This document shows, piece after piece, positions 9,095 to 18,139 of a DNA stretch of 64,000 nt. Every line of letters starts with the position of its first letter. Position 1 is the stretch's first letter. A program made the position numbers and the translations under genes. The notes beneath the pieces were generated by a model, which did no database searches, was not told where the DNA came from, and saw only the letters and a list, made by a program, of their open reading frames with translations. This DNA is from BJGV01 sp003230615 (GTDB lineage Bacteria; Pseudomonadota; Gammaproteobacteria; Burkholderiales; Nitrosomonadaceae). The stretch is taken from assembly GCA_963663215.1 (NCBI GenBank), contig OY760140.1:434001-498000 (forward strand), given 5' to 3'.

Positions 9095-10141
9095 CTATTT
9101 GTTGGGTGGCATATCTTGTATTTCTAAATCCCACCGTGGGCTTACAGTGAAACTGTTTACTATTGGTTGGTTTTTGTTCATCGACTTTTGCAGCCGCATT
9201 GCTCCAGCGAGCGCAATCATGGCGCCATTGTCTGTGCAAAATTCAAGTCTAGGATAGAAAACAGCAGCCCCAATTTTTTTTGTGCACCGAGAAAGGTTCT
9301 CTCTCAATTGACAGTTTGCACTAACCCCGCCCGCAACTACAAGCTGGGTGCAGCCAGTTTGTATCAGTGCTGCTAGGGATTTTTTCGTTAGTACGTCTAC
9401 CACTGCTTCCTGAAAAGCAAAGGCAATCTCTGCCTGGGCTTGTTGGGTAGTTTTGTTTTTATTTGATAGCGTTAGTACGGCAGTCTTCAGCCCGCTGAAA
9501 CTAAAATTGTAATCACCGCTGTGGAGCATTGGACGAGGAAGTTTGAAATTGCATACCTTGCCAGATTTAGAAAATTGGTCGGCAAGTTTTGACAGCGCAG
9601 GGCCACCAGGATAGCCAAGTCCCAACAATTTTGCTGTTTTATCAAAAGCTTCTCCTGCCGCATCATCTATGGTCTCGCCCAGCAATTTATATTGTCCAAC
9701 ACCATGTACTTCCATCAACTGGGTATGACCACCGGAAACTAGTAGGGCAACAAACGGAAATTCCAGAGCATTGGTTGATAGAAAAGGGGAAAGGAGGTGT
9801 CCTTCAAGGTGATGAATTCCTATTGCTGGAATTTTCAGCGCGAAACTGAGTGCAGCAGCAAAACTAGAGCCCACTAGCAGTGCCCCCACCAATCCCGGTC
9901 CATGAGTGTAGGCAATGGCATTGAGGTCCTTGAGGCCAATTCTTGCCGCTTCCAGTGTTTGTTTGACAAGGGGCAATACTCGTCGGATATGGTCACGCGA
10001 GGCAAGTTCAGGCACCACACCACCATATTCGTTGTGCATTTCTGTTTGTGAATATAGTGCGTGACTCAACAGGCCTCGCCTGGCGTGGTAGATCGCGATG
10101 CCGGTATCATCGCAGGAGGTTTCGATGCCAAGAACAAACAC
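9095..10141 (-). CDS. tsaD: tRNA N6-adenosine threonylcarbamoyltransferase TsaD
   Basis: A 348-aa ASKHA-fold enzyme that transfers the threonylcarbamoyl group to A37 of ANN-decoding tRNAs, working with TsaB and TsaE. It starts MFVLGIETSCDDTGIAIY and contains the YGGVVPELASRDHI block, GPGLVGALLVGSSFA, the metal-binding HHLEGH, LVSGGHTQL and the nucleotide-site SFSGLKTAVL. The C-terminal VAGGVSANCQLRENL block is intact. It is divergent from the rpsU-yqeY-dnaG-rpoD block, the classic position for this gene (formerly gcp/ygjD). Confidence 0.95.
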   Translation of the reverse strand: MFVLGIETSCDDTGIAIYHARRGLLSHALYSQTEMHNEYGGVVPELASRDHIRRVLPLVKQTLEAARIGLKDLNAIAYTHGPGLVGALLVGSSFAAALSFALKIPAIGIHHLEGHLLSPFLSTNALEFPFVALLVSGGHTQLMEVHGVGQYKLLGETIDDAAGEAFDKTAKLLGLGYPGGPALSKLADQFSKSGKVCNFKLPRPMLHSGDYNFSFSGLKTAVLTLSNKNKTTQQAQAEIAFAFQEAVVDVLTKKSLAALIQTGCTQLVVAGGVSANCQLRENLSRCTKKIGAAVFYPRLEFCTDNGAMIALAGAMRLQKSMNKNQPIVNSFTVSPRWDLEIQDMPPNK

Positions 10142-10277
10142 TAGAGTAGTTGTAGAATTACACGTTTACAATAAAGTATCAGACTGATATATACTATATG
10201 GTTTTTTACACGTTATACTTTTTATATGCTTATATGCTCAAGTATATTTAATTTTTAAAATGAGAGGATCACGTTTC

Positions 10278-10490
10278 ATGACCATTATTAAAGTTAAAGA
10301 AAATGAACCATTTGAAGTTGCCATGCGTCGCTTTAAGCGTACCATAGAAAAAACCGGGTTGCTCACGGAGTTGCGTGCTAGGACATTTTACGAAAAACCT
10401 ACTGCTGAACGAAAACGAAAACTTGCTGCTGCGGTCAAACGAACTTATAAGCGTTTGCGGAGCCAGTTGCTTCCACCAAAACTTTACTAG
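10278..10490 (+). CDS. rpsU: 30S ribosomal protein S21
   Basis: A 70-aa basic ribosomal protein of the 30S platform. Sequence TIIKVKENEPFEVAMRRFKR, TIEKTGLLTELRARTFYEKP and ending SQLLPPKLY is standard for betaproteobacteria. The ORF also contains an upstream ATG at 10260, but the family starts at the internal ATG 10278, and GAGAGGA at 10262-10268 is placed as its ribosome binding site. First gene of the macromolecular-synthesis block that continues with yqeY, dnaG and rpoD. Confidence 0.95.
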   Translation: MTIIKVKENEPFEVAMRRFKRTIEKTGLLTELRARTFYEKPTAERKRKLAAAVKRTYKRLRSQLLPPKLY

Positions 10491-10646
10491 TAAATTCTGA
10501 GAAATAAAGATGAATGTTTGAATCTGCCATCAGGTGGAATTGCCCTTCTTTCCAAAAGCTGTAGTAAAGCTAATTTTTACCTACAAGCATTGTTGTATTC
10601 CAAGGATCTTACTTTTTTACAGCAAATATAACAGATAGAATCTGCT

Positions 10647-11093
10647 ATGAGTCTGAAACAGGAAATCACTGAACAAATGAAGGCCGCAATGCGCTCGGGG
10701 GATACCAAGCGACGAGATACTATTCGTTTATTGCAGGCGGCTATCAAACAGCGTGAGATAGATGAGCGTATTGAAATGGATGATGCCGCAGTAGTCGCGG
10801 TAATAGAAAAAATGCTGAAGCAGCGTAGGGACTCAATTATTCAGTACGAAGCTGCGAAACGTGAGGATTTAGCAAACGTTGAGAAATATGAGGTTAGCGT
10901 GTTGCAATCATATATGCCGCAGGCTTTTAGCGATTCCGAAGTTGATCGTTTAGTCGATAAAGTAATTGCTTCTAACGGAGCCAAAGGGCAGCAAGATATG
11001 GGAAAAGTGATTGCGGCACTCAAGCCCAAGCTTGCTGGACGTGCTGACATGGGGAAAGTGGCTAAGTTAGTGAAGACAAAACTTTCTATCTAA
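10647..11093 (+). CDS. yqeY: GatB/YqeY domain protein
   Basis: A 148-aa all-helical protein of the YqeY family, related to the tail domain of GatB of the tRNA amidotransferase. Blocks seen: SLKQEITEQMKAAMRSGDTKRRDTIRLL, VVAVIEKMLKQRRDSI, VSVLQSYMPQAFSDSEV and DMGKVIAALKPKLAGRADMGKV. Its biochemical role is not settled; it often lies between rpsU and dnaG in proteobacteria, exactly as here. About 150 bp of spacer follows rpsU and about 170 bp precedes dnaG, so co-transcription is likely but not proven. Confidence 0.9.
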   Translation: MSLKQEITEQMKAAMRSGDTKRRDTIRLLQAAIKQREIDERIEMDDAAVVAVIEKMLKQRRDSIIQYEAAKREDLANVEKYEVSVLQSYMPQAFSDSEVDRLVDKVIASNGAKGQQDMGKVIAALKPKLAGRADMGKVAKLVKTKLSI

Positions 11094-11265
11094 TTTCGTT
11101 TGCCAAATATGACTACATACGTGGCCATATAACCATTGCAGCGGCCATATTCGGTAGAAGACCCTTCGCTTCCTGTATTTTTAGGAAATATCATATAATT
11201 AGACGGGCTTAAGTATATTTTTCATTTGCAAATTGTTTGAATAATATTGACGTTCTTCCCGATAA

Positions 11266-13032
11266 ATGATTCCACAATCGTTCATTCAGGGTCTACTCAA
11301 TCGCGTAGATATCGTCGATGTTATTGAGCGGCACGTGCCACTTAGGAAGGCTGGTACGAATTACATCACTTGTTGCCCGTTTCACAGCGAGAAAACTCCT
11401 TCGTTTACAGTGAGCCCAACTAAACAGTTTTATCATTGTTTTGGTTGTGGTGCGCATGGTAGCGCTGTAGGTTTCATGATGGAGTACGTTGGCATGGATT
11501 TTGTAGAAGCAGTAAATGCTCTTGCTTCTCGCGTTGGAATGCAAGTTCCTGTTCAGAAGAAAGATGTACGCCCTGGAATGTCGGATTTTAAGGGTGGTAG
11601 ACAAGATAAAGAAAATTCTTCACAAGATTTGTTCGAGGTGATGAATATTGTTACACGGTTTTACAGGGAACAGCTCAAGGGTTCTAAGAGAGCCATTGCT
11701 TACCTAAAGGAGCGCGGGTTGACGGGAGAGACCGCTGCTCGTTTTGTAATTGGTTATGCTCCTACTGGCTGGAAAAATCTGGCTGAGATATTTCCCGATT
11801 ACCAGTCACAGAAACTTATCGAAGTTGGAGTGGTAAGTGAGGGTGAGAAAGGTAAACATTATGATCGTTTTCGCGATCGCATTATATTTCCGATTCTAAA
11901 TCAGAAAGGAAGAATCGTGGGATTTGGTGGGCGAGTATTAGAGCAGAATGAGCCAAAATATCTAAATTCCCCTGAGACACAATTATTTGAAAAAGGTAGC
12001 GAGCTTTACAATTTGTTTGCTGCGCGCAGAGCGATCCGGGATGCAGAAAAGGTTATAGTGGTAGAAGGATACATGGATGTAGTGGTGCTTTCACAGTATG
12101 GCATTGCGTATGTAGTCGCTACACTTGGAACTGCAACAACAGCGCATCATGTGCGAAAACTTTTACGTCAAACTGATAACGTAGTATTTTGTTTTGATGG
12201 TGATGATGCAGGCAGGAAAGCTGCATGGCGCGCACTGGAAAACAGCCTAGCACAGTTTGTGGATGGTAAAAATATTAGTTTTCTATTTCTGCCCGAAGGT
12301 GAAGATCCTGATAGCTATGTTAGAAAGTTTGGTAAGGATGCTTTCGAGAAATTGATTAATCAAGCTTTACCACTATCTATTTTTTTGTTCCAGTGGCTGT
12401 CAGAAGGCATTAATCTGCAAACTAGTGAAGGTCGCGCCAGGCTAGTGCAGGATGCTAAACCGTTGTTAGCACAAGTCGTTGCGCCGATACTTGCTTTGAT
12501 GTTGCTAAAGCGTTTGGCTGAGCTTAGTGGTATCAGTCAGGATGAATTGGAGGAGCTATTGCAAATTAAGCGAATTTCATCGTCACTGCCTCGTGGCAGA
12601 ATATCACGACCAAATCCTATCTCACCTTGTCGCTGGTTAACCCAGGTGCTTTTACATGATCCGGGTTATGTTTCGAGGCTGGATAGAAAACTGCTCTCAG
12701 AACACGGGGAAAATACTGAAGAGATGGCCGCACTAGTAGCATTGATTGAATTTATTGACACTCATCCCCATGTTGAGGAGAATATCGCAATTCCATCGGC
12801 TATTACATATTTCTACAATAGTCCGCATCGTGCATTACTGGAAAAAGCTGAGAGTGCAACACTTTCTTGGGATAATGCCATAGACCTTGAAGCCGAATTT
12901 AATGGAGCGTTGACAAGGTTGCAGGAAATACAACGTAAACAGCGCATGACAGAGCTACAAAATAAGTCATTAAGTGCGCTCACTTCTGATGAAAAACAAG
13001 AATTACAGCGATTAGCGGTACTTTTAGGATGA
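11266..13032 (+). CDS. dnaG: DNA primase
   Basis: A 588-aa enzyme that lays RNA primers at the replication fork, recruited by the DnaB helicase. The N-terminal CHC2 zinc finger is CCPFHSEKTPSF with YHCFGCGAHG (about residues 39-65). The catalytic core has FPILNQKGRIVGFGGRVL and the TOPRIM motif VVEGYMDVVVLSQYGI, then the acidic FCFDGDDAGRKAAWRAL. The C-terminal region is the helicase-interaction part. Length is near the family norm. ATG at 11266 gives the usual MIPQSFIQGLLNRVDIVDVI start. Confidence 0.95.
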   Translation: MIPQSFIQGLLNRVDIVDVIERHVPLRKAGTNYITCCPFHSEKTPSFTVSPTKQFYHCFGCGAHGSAVGFMMEYVGMDFVEAVNALASRVGMQVPVQKKDVRPGMSDFKGGRQDKENSSQDLFEVMNIVTRFYREQLKGSKRAIAYLKERGLTGETAARFVIGYAPTGWKNLAEIFPDYQSQKLIEVGVVSEGEKGKHYDRFRDRIIFPILNQKGRIVGFGGRVLEQNEPKYLNSPETQLFEKGSELYNLFAARRAIRDAEKVIVVEGYMDVVVLSQYGIAYVVATLGTATTAHHVRKLLRQTDNVVFCFDGDDAGRKAAWRALENSLAQFVDGKNISFLFLPEGEDPDSYVRKFGKDAFEKLINQALPLSIFLFQWLSEGINLQTSEGRARLVQDAKPLLAQVVAPILALMLLKRLAELSGISQDELEELLQIKRISSSLPRGRISRPNPISPCRWLTQVLLHDPGYVSRLDRKLLSEHGENTEEMAALVALIEFIDTHPHVEENIAIPSAITYFYNSPHRALLEKAESATLSWDNAIDLEAEFNGALTRLQEIQRKQRMTELQNKSLSALTSDEKQELQRLAVLLG

Positions 13033-13110
13033 CTGGGCGAGCCAGCTCAGCTAAATTTTGATATACTTATTGGTTTTGGGTTCAACTATCCATATTATTT
13101 GGAAATCAAA

Positions 13111-15438
13111 ATGGCAAAAGCAAACGCACAAGCTAAAATTTTAGCAAAAGTAAAGACGAAAGCAAAGTTTAAAAGTAGGGCTACACCAGCTACGCTTGTG
13201 AGTAGTCGTGTTAAGAAAGTTGAGGGAAAGCAAAAGGAAGAAATAAAGAAAACGTCCCGAACTAAATTAAAAACAGTGGCAAAGAAACATTCTCGAGTAG
13301 CTGTAACTAAAAAGATAACAGCCAAGAAAATTGAAAGAAAGCCAAGAGAAGCCATTGCAGAAGCCAAGAAACCGATAAAAGCGGTTGGCAAGAAGTTGAC
13401 AAGAGCAGTTACAAACATCCCTGTAAATCAAGGCATAAAAGTTACCAGATCACCTGTTAATACATCTGCTCGAGTTGCAGAGATAGCTAAGGCGGTGATG
13501 GCTGCTAAGGAGTTAAAACCGATTACCAGAAAAATGAAGTTGAGGGCGGCTAGGGCACAAGCTAAGCAGGCCGAGAAAGCTTTTCTTGGGCCTCGAGATC
13601 TTGAGGCACGGCGCAAACGTCTTAAGAGCTTGATCGTTCAAGGTAAGGAGCGTGGTTATCTAACCTATGCCGAGATTAATGATCATTTGCCGGACGATAT
13701 GCAGGATGCTGAACAGATAGAGAGCATTATCAGTGTGATTAATGACATGGGCATTTCTGTCCATGATGAAGCGCCTGACGTAGAAGCACTACTGTTGTCC
13801 GAAACCACCTCTGTGGTGGCTGATGAGGACGTAGTGGAGGAAGCGGAAGCAGCGCTTTCTACCGTGGATTCTGAGTTTGGTCGCACCACGGATCCAGTAC
13901 GCATGTATATGCGTGAGATGGGATCGGTAGAATTACTTACTCGTGAGGGAGAAATAGAAATTGCTAAGCGTATCGAAGATGGATTAAAGCACATGATCCA
14001 AGCAATTTCAGCTTGCCCGACTACTATAGCTGGAATCCTCGATTTTGCTACCAAAGTGGCACAAGATGAGATGCGTATTGATGAATTGGTAGATGGGTTA
14101 CTTGATCCTAATGCTCAGGAAATTATTGGCGAAGAAATTTCTGATGAAACTTTGGTGCAGGAATTGGATGCGGGGGATGGAGATGATGAAGATAGTGCTG
14201 CAATAGCAAGCGCCAACTCACTTAAATTAAAAATAAGTGCTTTGGAGCGCTTTTCTGTTATTTATAGGGCGTATGCCGAAATGCAGAATGTAATTCAAAA
14301 GATAGGGTCATCTAGTAGGGCATATAAGGAAATACAGGAACATATATCGGCCGAGCTCATGGCAATCCGTTTTTCTGCCAAAATGGTAGAGCGGCTTTGT
14401 GATACACAACGTCGGATGGTGGAAGAGGTTCGCAGTTATGAGCGTAAAATTATGGAGCTGAGCGTGGTCAAGTCGGGTATGCCACGCAATCATTTCATTA
14501 AAGTATTCCCTGGTAATGAGATTAACCTCAGCTGGATAGCACAGGAAATAGCAGTTAACAGACCATACAGCCAAATTTTGGCACGTTATCAGCCGGCTAT
14601 TATAGAACAGCAGCAGAACCTAATAGCGTTACAAAAGAAAGTTGGTATTCCGATTAGGGAGCTGAAGGAAATCAACCGCAAGATGTCCACTGGTGAGGCT
14701 AAAGCACAACGTGCCAAGCGTGAAATGACTGAAGCAAATTTGCGCTTAGTTATTTCTATTGCTAAAAAATACACTAATCGTGGTTTGCAATTTCTGGATC
14801 TCATCCAGGAAGGAAACATTGGTCTTATGAAAGCAGTAGATAAATTTGAATATCGACGTGGTTACAAATTTTCTACGTATGCTACGTGGTGGATTCGTCA
14901 GGCTATTACCCGTTCTATTGCTGATCAGGCACGTACTATTCGCATTCCGGTCCACATGATAGAGACCATCAACAAGATGAATCGTATTTCGCGCCAGATT
15001 TTGCAAGAAACTGGGCAGGAACCGGAGCCGGCGGTGTTGGCACAGAAAATGGAAATGCCAGAGGAGAAAATTCGTAAAATTCTCAAGATTTCTAAGGAAC
15101 CAATTTCCATGGAAACACCTATCGGCGATGATGAGGATTCTCATCTTGGTGATTTCATAGAGGATGCCGCCACTATGGCACCAGTAGATGCCGCGGTTTT
15201 TACCAGTCTAAGGGATGTAACCAAGGCTATATTAGATTCATTGACTCCGCGTGAAGCAAAAGTGTTGCGCATGCGTTTTGGCATTGAAATGAATACCGAC
15301 CATACGCTGGAAGAAGTTGGTAAACAGTTTGATGTAACCCGTGAGCGTATTCGTCAGATTGAGGCAAAGGCGCTACGTAAGCTGCGCCATCCTTCTCGTT
15401 CCGAGCGTCTGCGCAGCCTTCTAGATACTGAGGGCTGA
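13111..15438 (+). CDS. rpoD: RNA polymerase primary sigma factor RpoD (sigma-70)
   Basis: A 775-aa housekeeping sigma factor. Residues 1 to about 160 are a lysine/alanine-rich, low-complexity extension seen in many betaproteobacterial RpoD proteins. Region 1.1 follows (LIVQGKERGYLTYAEINDHLP). Then comes DPVRMYMREMGSVELLTREGE (region 1.2), a non-conserved insert, region 2 with FLDLIQEGNIGLMKAVDKFEYRRG and YATWWIRQAITRSIADQART, region 3, and region 4 ending EEVGKQFDVTRERIRQIEAKAL. The start ATG 13111 is preferred over TTG at 13099. It is 78 bp after dnaG and 46 bp before the tRNA(CAT). Confidence 0.95.
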   Translation: MAKANAQAKILAKVKTKAKFKSRATPATLVSSRVKKVEGKQKEEIKKTSRTKLKTVAKKHSRVAVTKKITAKKIERKPREAIAEAKKPIKAVGKKLTRAVTNIPVNQGIKVTRSPVNTSARVAEIAKAVMAAKELKPITRKMKLRAARAQAKQAEKAFLGPRDLEARRKRLKSLIVQGKERGYLTYAEINDHLPDDMQDAEQIESIISVINDMGISVHDEAPDVEALLLSETTSVVADEDVVEEAEAALSTVDSEFGRTTDPVRMYMREMGSVELLTREGEIEIAKRIEDGLKHMIQAISACPTTIAGILDFATKVAQDEMRIDELVDGLLDPNAQEIIGEEISDETLVQELDAGDGDDEDSAAIASANSLKLKISALERFSVIYRAYAEMQNVIQKIGSSSRAYKEIQEHISAELMAIRFSAKMVERLCDTQRRMVEEVRSYERKIMELSVVKSGMPRNHFIKVFPGNEINLSWIAQEIAVNRPYSQILARYQPAIIEQQQNLIALQKKVGIPIRELKEINRKMSTGEAKAQRAKREMTEANLRLVISIAKKYTNRGLQFLDLIQEGNIGLMKAVDKFEYRRGYKFSTYATWWIRQAITRSIADQARTIRIPVHMIETINKMNRISRQILQETGQEPEPAVLAQKMEMPEEKIRKILKISKEPISMETPIGDDEDSHLGDFIEDAATMAPVDAAVFTSLRDVTKAILDSLTPREAKVLRMRFGIEMNTDHTLEEVGKQFDVTRERIRQIEAKALRKLRHPSRSERLRSLLDTEG

Positions 15439-15484
15439 TTAGAATTGGATTTCAAAGAGTTTTATAGATTCTTGTTCTCAGATT

Positions 15485-15561
<77 letters not shown>

Positions 15562-15809
15562 AATAAAAACAAGGCATTCAGAACACAAAAGCCTTTTAAT
15601 TTTTATGCCATGGCACGATTCATTGGCTGCTCAGTATCCTTGGCATTAGAGATATGATTCCTTGGTCAAAAAAATTCAGTATTCTGGCTTGAAATATATG
15701 ATTTAAGTGGGAAAAACTATACCAAGCGTGTTAATGTTTGGTGTGGGCTGCCTAAGTTTCCAGTCTGCACTACCCATTCTAGAATGTCCACATAGATAGA
15801 GAGACTTTT

Positions 15810-16658
15810 ATGCTTATTCCACACCTAAACTTTTTCAGAGCTTCTATCCTATTACTTTTGGGGGTATTTTTATCTGGTTGCGCCACTCCTACTACCCAGA
15901 TAGACCCATACGAATCGATGAATCGTTCTATATTTGCTTTTAACGAGTCAGTGGATAAGAATGTGATGCAACCGCTGGCAGAGGGCTACAAGTTTGTAAC
16001 GCCTGATCCTGTCGAAATAATGATCAGTAATTTTTACTCTAATCTTGATGATGTAGCGGTGATATTTAATGATCTTTTACAGCTAAAATTTAGAAATGCC
16101 GGAGCTGACAGCGCACGTTTTATGATTAACACTATTCTTGGGATGGGAGGTCTAGTTGATTTTGGAACTGACTATGGTTTTCCAAAGAGACTGGAAGACT
16201 TTGGTCAGACGCTAGGCCATTGGGGTGTTTCTACTGGCCCTTATATAGTATTACCCTTTATAGGGGGGAGCAATATGCGCGATGCTCCTGCAATGTTGGT
16301 GGACGTGGCCGCCAACCCAGCCACTTATATGGGGTTCGTTACAATTGGTATTGCTCCAGCGATGGGAGCGGTAGCAGCTATTGATACGCGTGCGGGTCTG
16401 TTGGATACAGAAGAAATTGTAGATGAGGCTGCACTAGATAAATACGAATTCTTACGTGATGCTTATCTACAACGCCGGCGTAGTTTGGTACATGATGGCG
16501 ACCCACCACGTTCTATGGATGATGAATTAGAGGGACCGGATGGAGGACCGGATGGACCGGATCAGGACTTGGCTTCGTACACCGAGAAGAAGCGTTCTAT
16601 TGTCATAGAATATATAGATCCAGAAGATTCGGAAAATCAAGGTGCATCCACAGATTAG
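15810..16658 (+). CDS. mlaA: MlaA (VacJ) family outer-membrane lipoprotein
   Basis: A 282-aa lipoprotein of the Mla pathway, which removes phospholipids from the outer leaflet of the outer membrane. Lipobox LSGC with the acylated cysteine at about residue 24. The family core follows: DPYESMNRSIFAFNESVDKNVMQPLAEGYK, NFYSNLDDVAVIFNDLLQ, FMINTILGMGGLVDFGTDYG, FGQTLGHWGVSTGPYIVLPFIGGSN. The tail carries a short glycine-proline-aspartate repeat (GPDGGPDGPDQD) and is less conserved. The other mla genes are not adjacent. Although it looks like a core gene, it lies between the tRNA(CAT) and the first tRNA 3'-half repeat. A strong terminator follows at 16746. Confidence 0.9.
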   Translation: MLIPHLNFFRASILLLLGVFLSGCATPTTQIDPYESMNRSIFAFNESVDKNVMQPLAEGYKFVTPDPVEIMISNFYSNLDDVAVIFNDLLQLKFRNAGADSARFMINTILGMGGLVDFGTDYGFPKRLEDFGQTLGHWGVSTGPYIVLPFIGGSNMRDAPAMLVDVAANPATYMGFVTIGIAPAMGAVAAIDTRAGLLDTEEIVDEAALDKYEFLRDAYLQRRRSLVHDGDPPRSMDDELEGPDGGPDGPDQDLASYTEKKRSIVIEYIDPEDSENQGASTD

Positions 16659-16745
16659 CCAGTGGCCACGTAGGCAGGAAATATATTTCCTAAATTTCTG
16701 ATTTCACTACAGCAGTACTTGTCTCTTATTCGGATTAGTTCTAAT

Positions 16746-16794
16746 AAAAGAAATGGCAGGGTGGGACATCAGTGCCATCCCGCCATTTCTTTTA
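16746..16794 (+). terminator. Rho-independent terminator after mlaA
   Basis: Arms AAAAGAAATGGCAGGGTGG and CCATCCCGCCATTTCTTTT pair over about 19 bp with one A-C mismatch and one G-U, loop around GACATCAGTG, ending in a T run. It is roughly symmetric, so it may also stop transcription from the right. Confidence 0.85.
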
Positions 16795-16999
16795 TCGTCC
16801 TGAATCAAGCGCAAATAGAGAACTTGGTGTAGCGTTGTTTTACGTGCCTTAAGTAGTTGGTTTAATATAAAATTAATAGCCAAACTGCGCCTGAATGCCA
16901 TTGGTTTAAACGTAAATAATGAAAGAATAAGGTGCGGTAAAAATGCGGCAGAACTAAGCTAGAGATAGCATAAATACTGATTAGGGTTGGCTTTCTAAG

Positions 17000-17025
17000 T
17001 GTCTGCTTTGTGCCAAAAGTGGGCA
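17000..17025 (+). repeat. Stem-loop repeat, copy R1
   Basis: TGTCTGCTTT, loop GTGCCA, AAAGTGGGCA. The ten positions pair if G-U is allowed. The same motif recurs at 17985, 19468, 22634, 23090 and as a half copy at 25333. Here it is followed by the ~80-bp box at 17036. Confidence 0.7.
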
Positions 17026-17035
17026 TTGGCAGATT

Positions 17036-17115
17036 TTCATTCTGAAAAAAATTTTCCGCCAAAATTGTAGAAAGGAAAGAAGGCAGGTACTACATTGATG
17101 GGGAAGCAGATTGGA
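17036..17115 (+). repeat. ~80-bp conserved box, copy C1
   Basis: Contains TTCTGAAAAAAATTTTCCGCC, AAAATTG and GGCAGGTACTACATTGATGGGG. It is alignable along its length with 25355-25440 and more loosely with 17649, 19508 and 27463. All copies are in the same orientation as the tRNA. Together with copy R1 it fills most of the 533-bp gap 16659-17191. Confidence 0.6.
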
Positions 17116-17191
17116 TTATGACGAGTAAGCTTTATGAACCTTATTTATTCTCTATAACAATATCGTGGGCTTGTTCTGGATTCGGTCTCTT

Positions 17192-17509
17192 TTAATCTTC
17201 ATCACCAGTGGCAAGGCATCTAAAAGTAAGATTATAAGTTGGAATTTCGTTACCAACAAAATTCTTTCGCGAGGATAGCCTTGGTGGTCTTACTGTCCTC
17301 ATTTTTTTTCCTGAAGAAGCACAATAAGCATTTGCGTCTTGAATCGCTCTTTTAATTGTTCTTTTATTTGCTCCCGCTCCTACTACAACTCTACTATCTG
17401 TCGTTATAGTATAGGTGTCTGGACCAGCGGGTATAACGCCTGTTGATGTTGCACAACCAAATAATAGTACAGAAAAAATTAATACCGAGATGGGTAGCAT
17501 CACTCTCAT
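17192..17509 (-). CDS. Small lipoprotein of unknown function
   Basis: A 105-aa protein with a lipoprotein signal (VLIFSVLLFGC, lipid-bearing cysteine about residue 19). The mature part, VIPAGPDTYTITTDSRV, DANAYCASSGKKM and YNLTFRCLATGDED, follows a pattern common in short proteobacterial lipoproteins of unknown role. The two cysteines in the mature chain could form a disulfide. It is transcribed against the tRNA direction and sits between mlaA and the first tRNA 3'-half repeat. No function can be assigned. Confidence 0.65.
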   Translation of the reverse strand: MRVMLPISVLIFSVLLFGCATSTGVIPAGPDTYTITTDSRVVVGAGANKRTIKRAIQDANAYCASSGKKMRTVRPPRLSSRKNFVGNEIPTYNLTFRCLATGDED

Positions 17510-17648
17510 TTATTTGTCCCTTCAAAAAAAGATAAAAAAGTTGGATTTCCCGCGAGTAGCAAATATTTTTCTTAAATAATAGTACATGTTTGTATGCTAC
17601 CGAACAACACTCTTGCAAAGTAAAGAAATAGTCTCGGTTGAGTTACCG

Positions 17649-17720
17649 TAAAAATCTTTTCGCGCCAAAATAGAAAGAGCTTTTTTACAAATAGGGTCAA
17701 GGTAGGTTTAGGTAGTACCT
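17649..17720 (+). repeat. ~80-bp conserved box, copy C2 (diverged)
   Basis: AAAATCTTTTCGCGCCAAAATAG followed by AAGGTAGG and GGTAGTACC. Shares the same order of short blocks as the C1 and C4 boxes with an apparent insertion in the middle. Weaker than C1, C4 and C5. Confidence 0.4.
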
Positions 17721-17785
17721 TTATATACACTCCCTCTTCATCTCAATACTAGTGCCACCCCCACCAACTCTAATATAATTTTGTC

Positions 17786-17832
17786 GTGGCACACTGAGCC
17801 ACAAAAAACAGGAAAAAACAGGAAAAAACAGG
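17786..17832 (+). repeat. Small hairpin and three 10-bp tandem repeats
   Basis: GTGGC and GCCAC (17786-17802) form a short hairpin, directly followed by three perfect copies of AAAAAACAGG (17803-17832). A related ACAATAAACAGGGAAG occurs before the tRNA 3' half near 19753. The hairpin ends about 110 bp before tRNA 3'-half copy A. Confidence 0.6.
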
Positions 17833-17909
17833 AATAGAAGAGAATAGGTAAAGCAATGATTCAACTGTTGTTGCTTATTCTGAATTACTCTAGTTTTCTC
17901 AATTCACCC

Positions 17910-17956
17910 GACTCATAATCCCTTGGTCGTTGGTTCGAGTCCAACCAGACCCACCA
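17910..17956 (+). repeat. tRNA(CAT) 3'-half repeat, copy A
   Basis: Identical to the tRNA from the anticodon stem (GACTCATAATCCC) through TTGGTCG to CAGACCCACCA, apart from the T arm, which is GTTGG-TTCGAGT-CCAAC instead of GAAGG-TTCAAGT-CCTTC. There is no 5' half, so it is not a tRNA gene. The extent, from anticodon stem to CCA, is that of a tyrosine-integrase attachment site. The 630-bp gap 17510-18139 otherwise holds C2, the hairpin/tandem repeat and R2. Confidence 0.9.
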
Positions 17957-17984
17957 AATAATACAATACAATCGTCAATTATTT

Positions 17985-18014
17985 AACGTCTGCTTTATGC
18001 TAAAAGCGAACGTT
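17985..18014 (+). repeat. Stem-loop repeat, copy R2
   Basis: AACGTCTGCTTT, loop ATGCTA, AAAGCGAACGTT: twelve-base arms with two mismatches. It lies 28 bp after copy A of the tRNA 3' half; the same arrangement (tRNA half, AT-rich spacer, stem-loop) is found at 22565-22659. Confidence 0.75.
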
Positions 18015-18139
18015 GGATTTCCTTTCAAACCTGCATAGACTATCATTGTCGGATAAGCAACAGAGATAACCAAAAAAACTAAGCTTGCGAACCACTAGGT
18101 CACCATGACAGTTAAACATATTTTACTGGGAGAATCATT

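Noticed and set aside
13095..13418. Minus-strand hydrophobic ORF opposite the start of rpoD
   Set aside because: It is the complement of the lysine/alanine-rich rpoD extension, which automatically looks hydrophobic.
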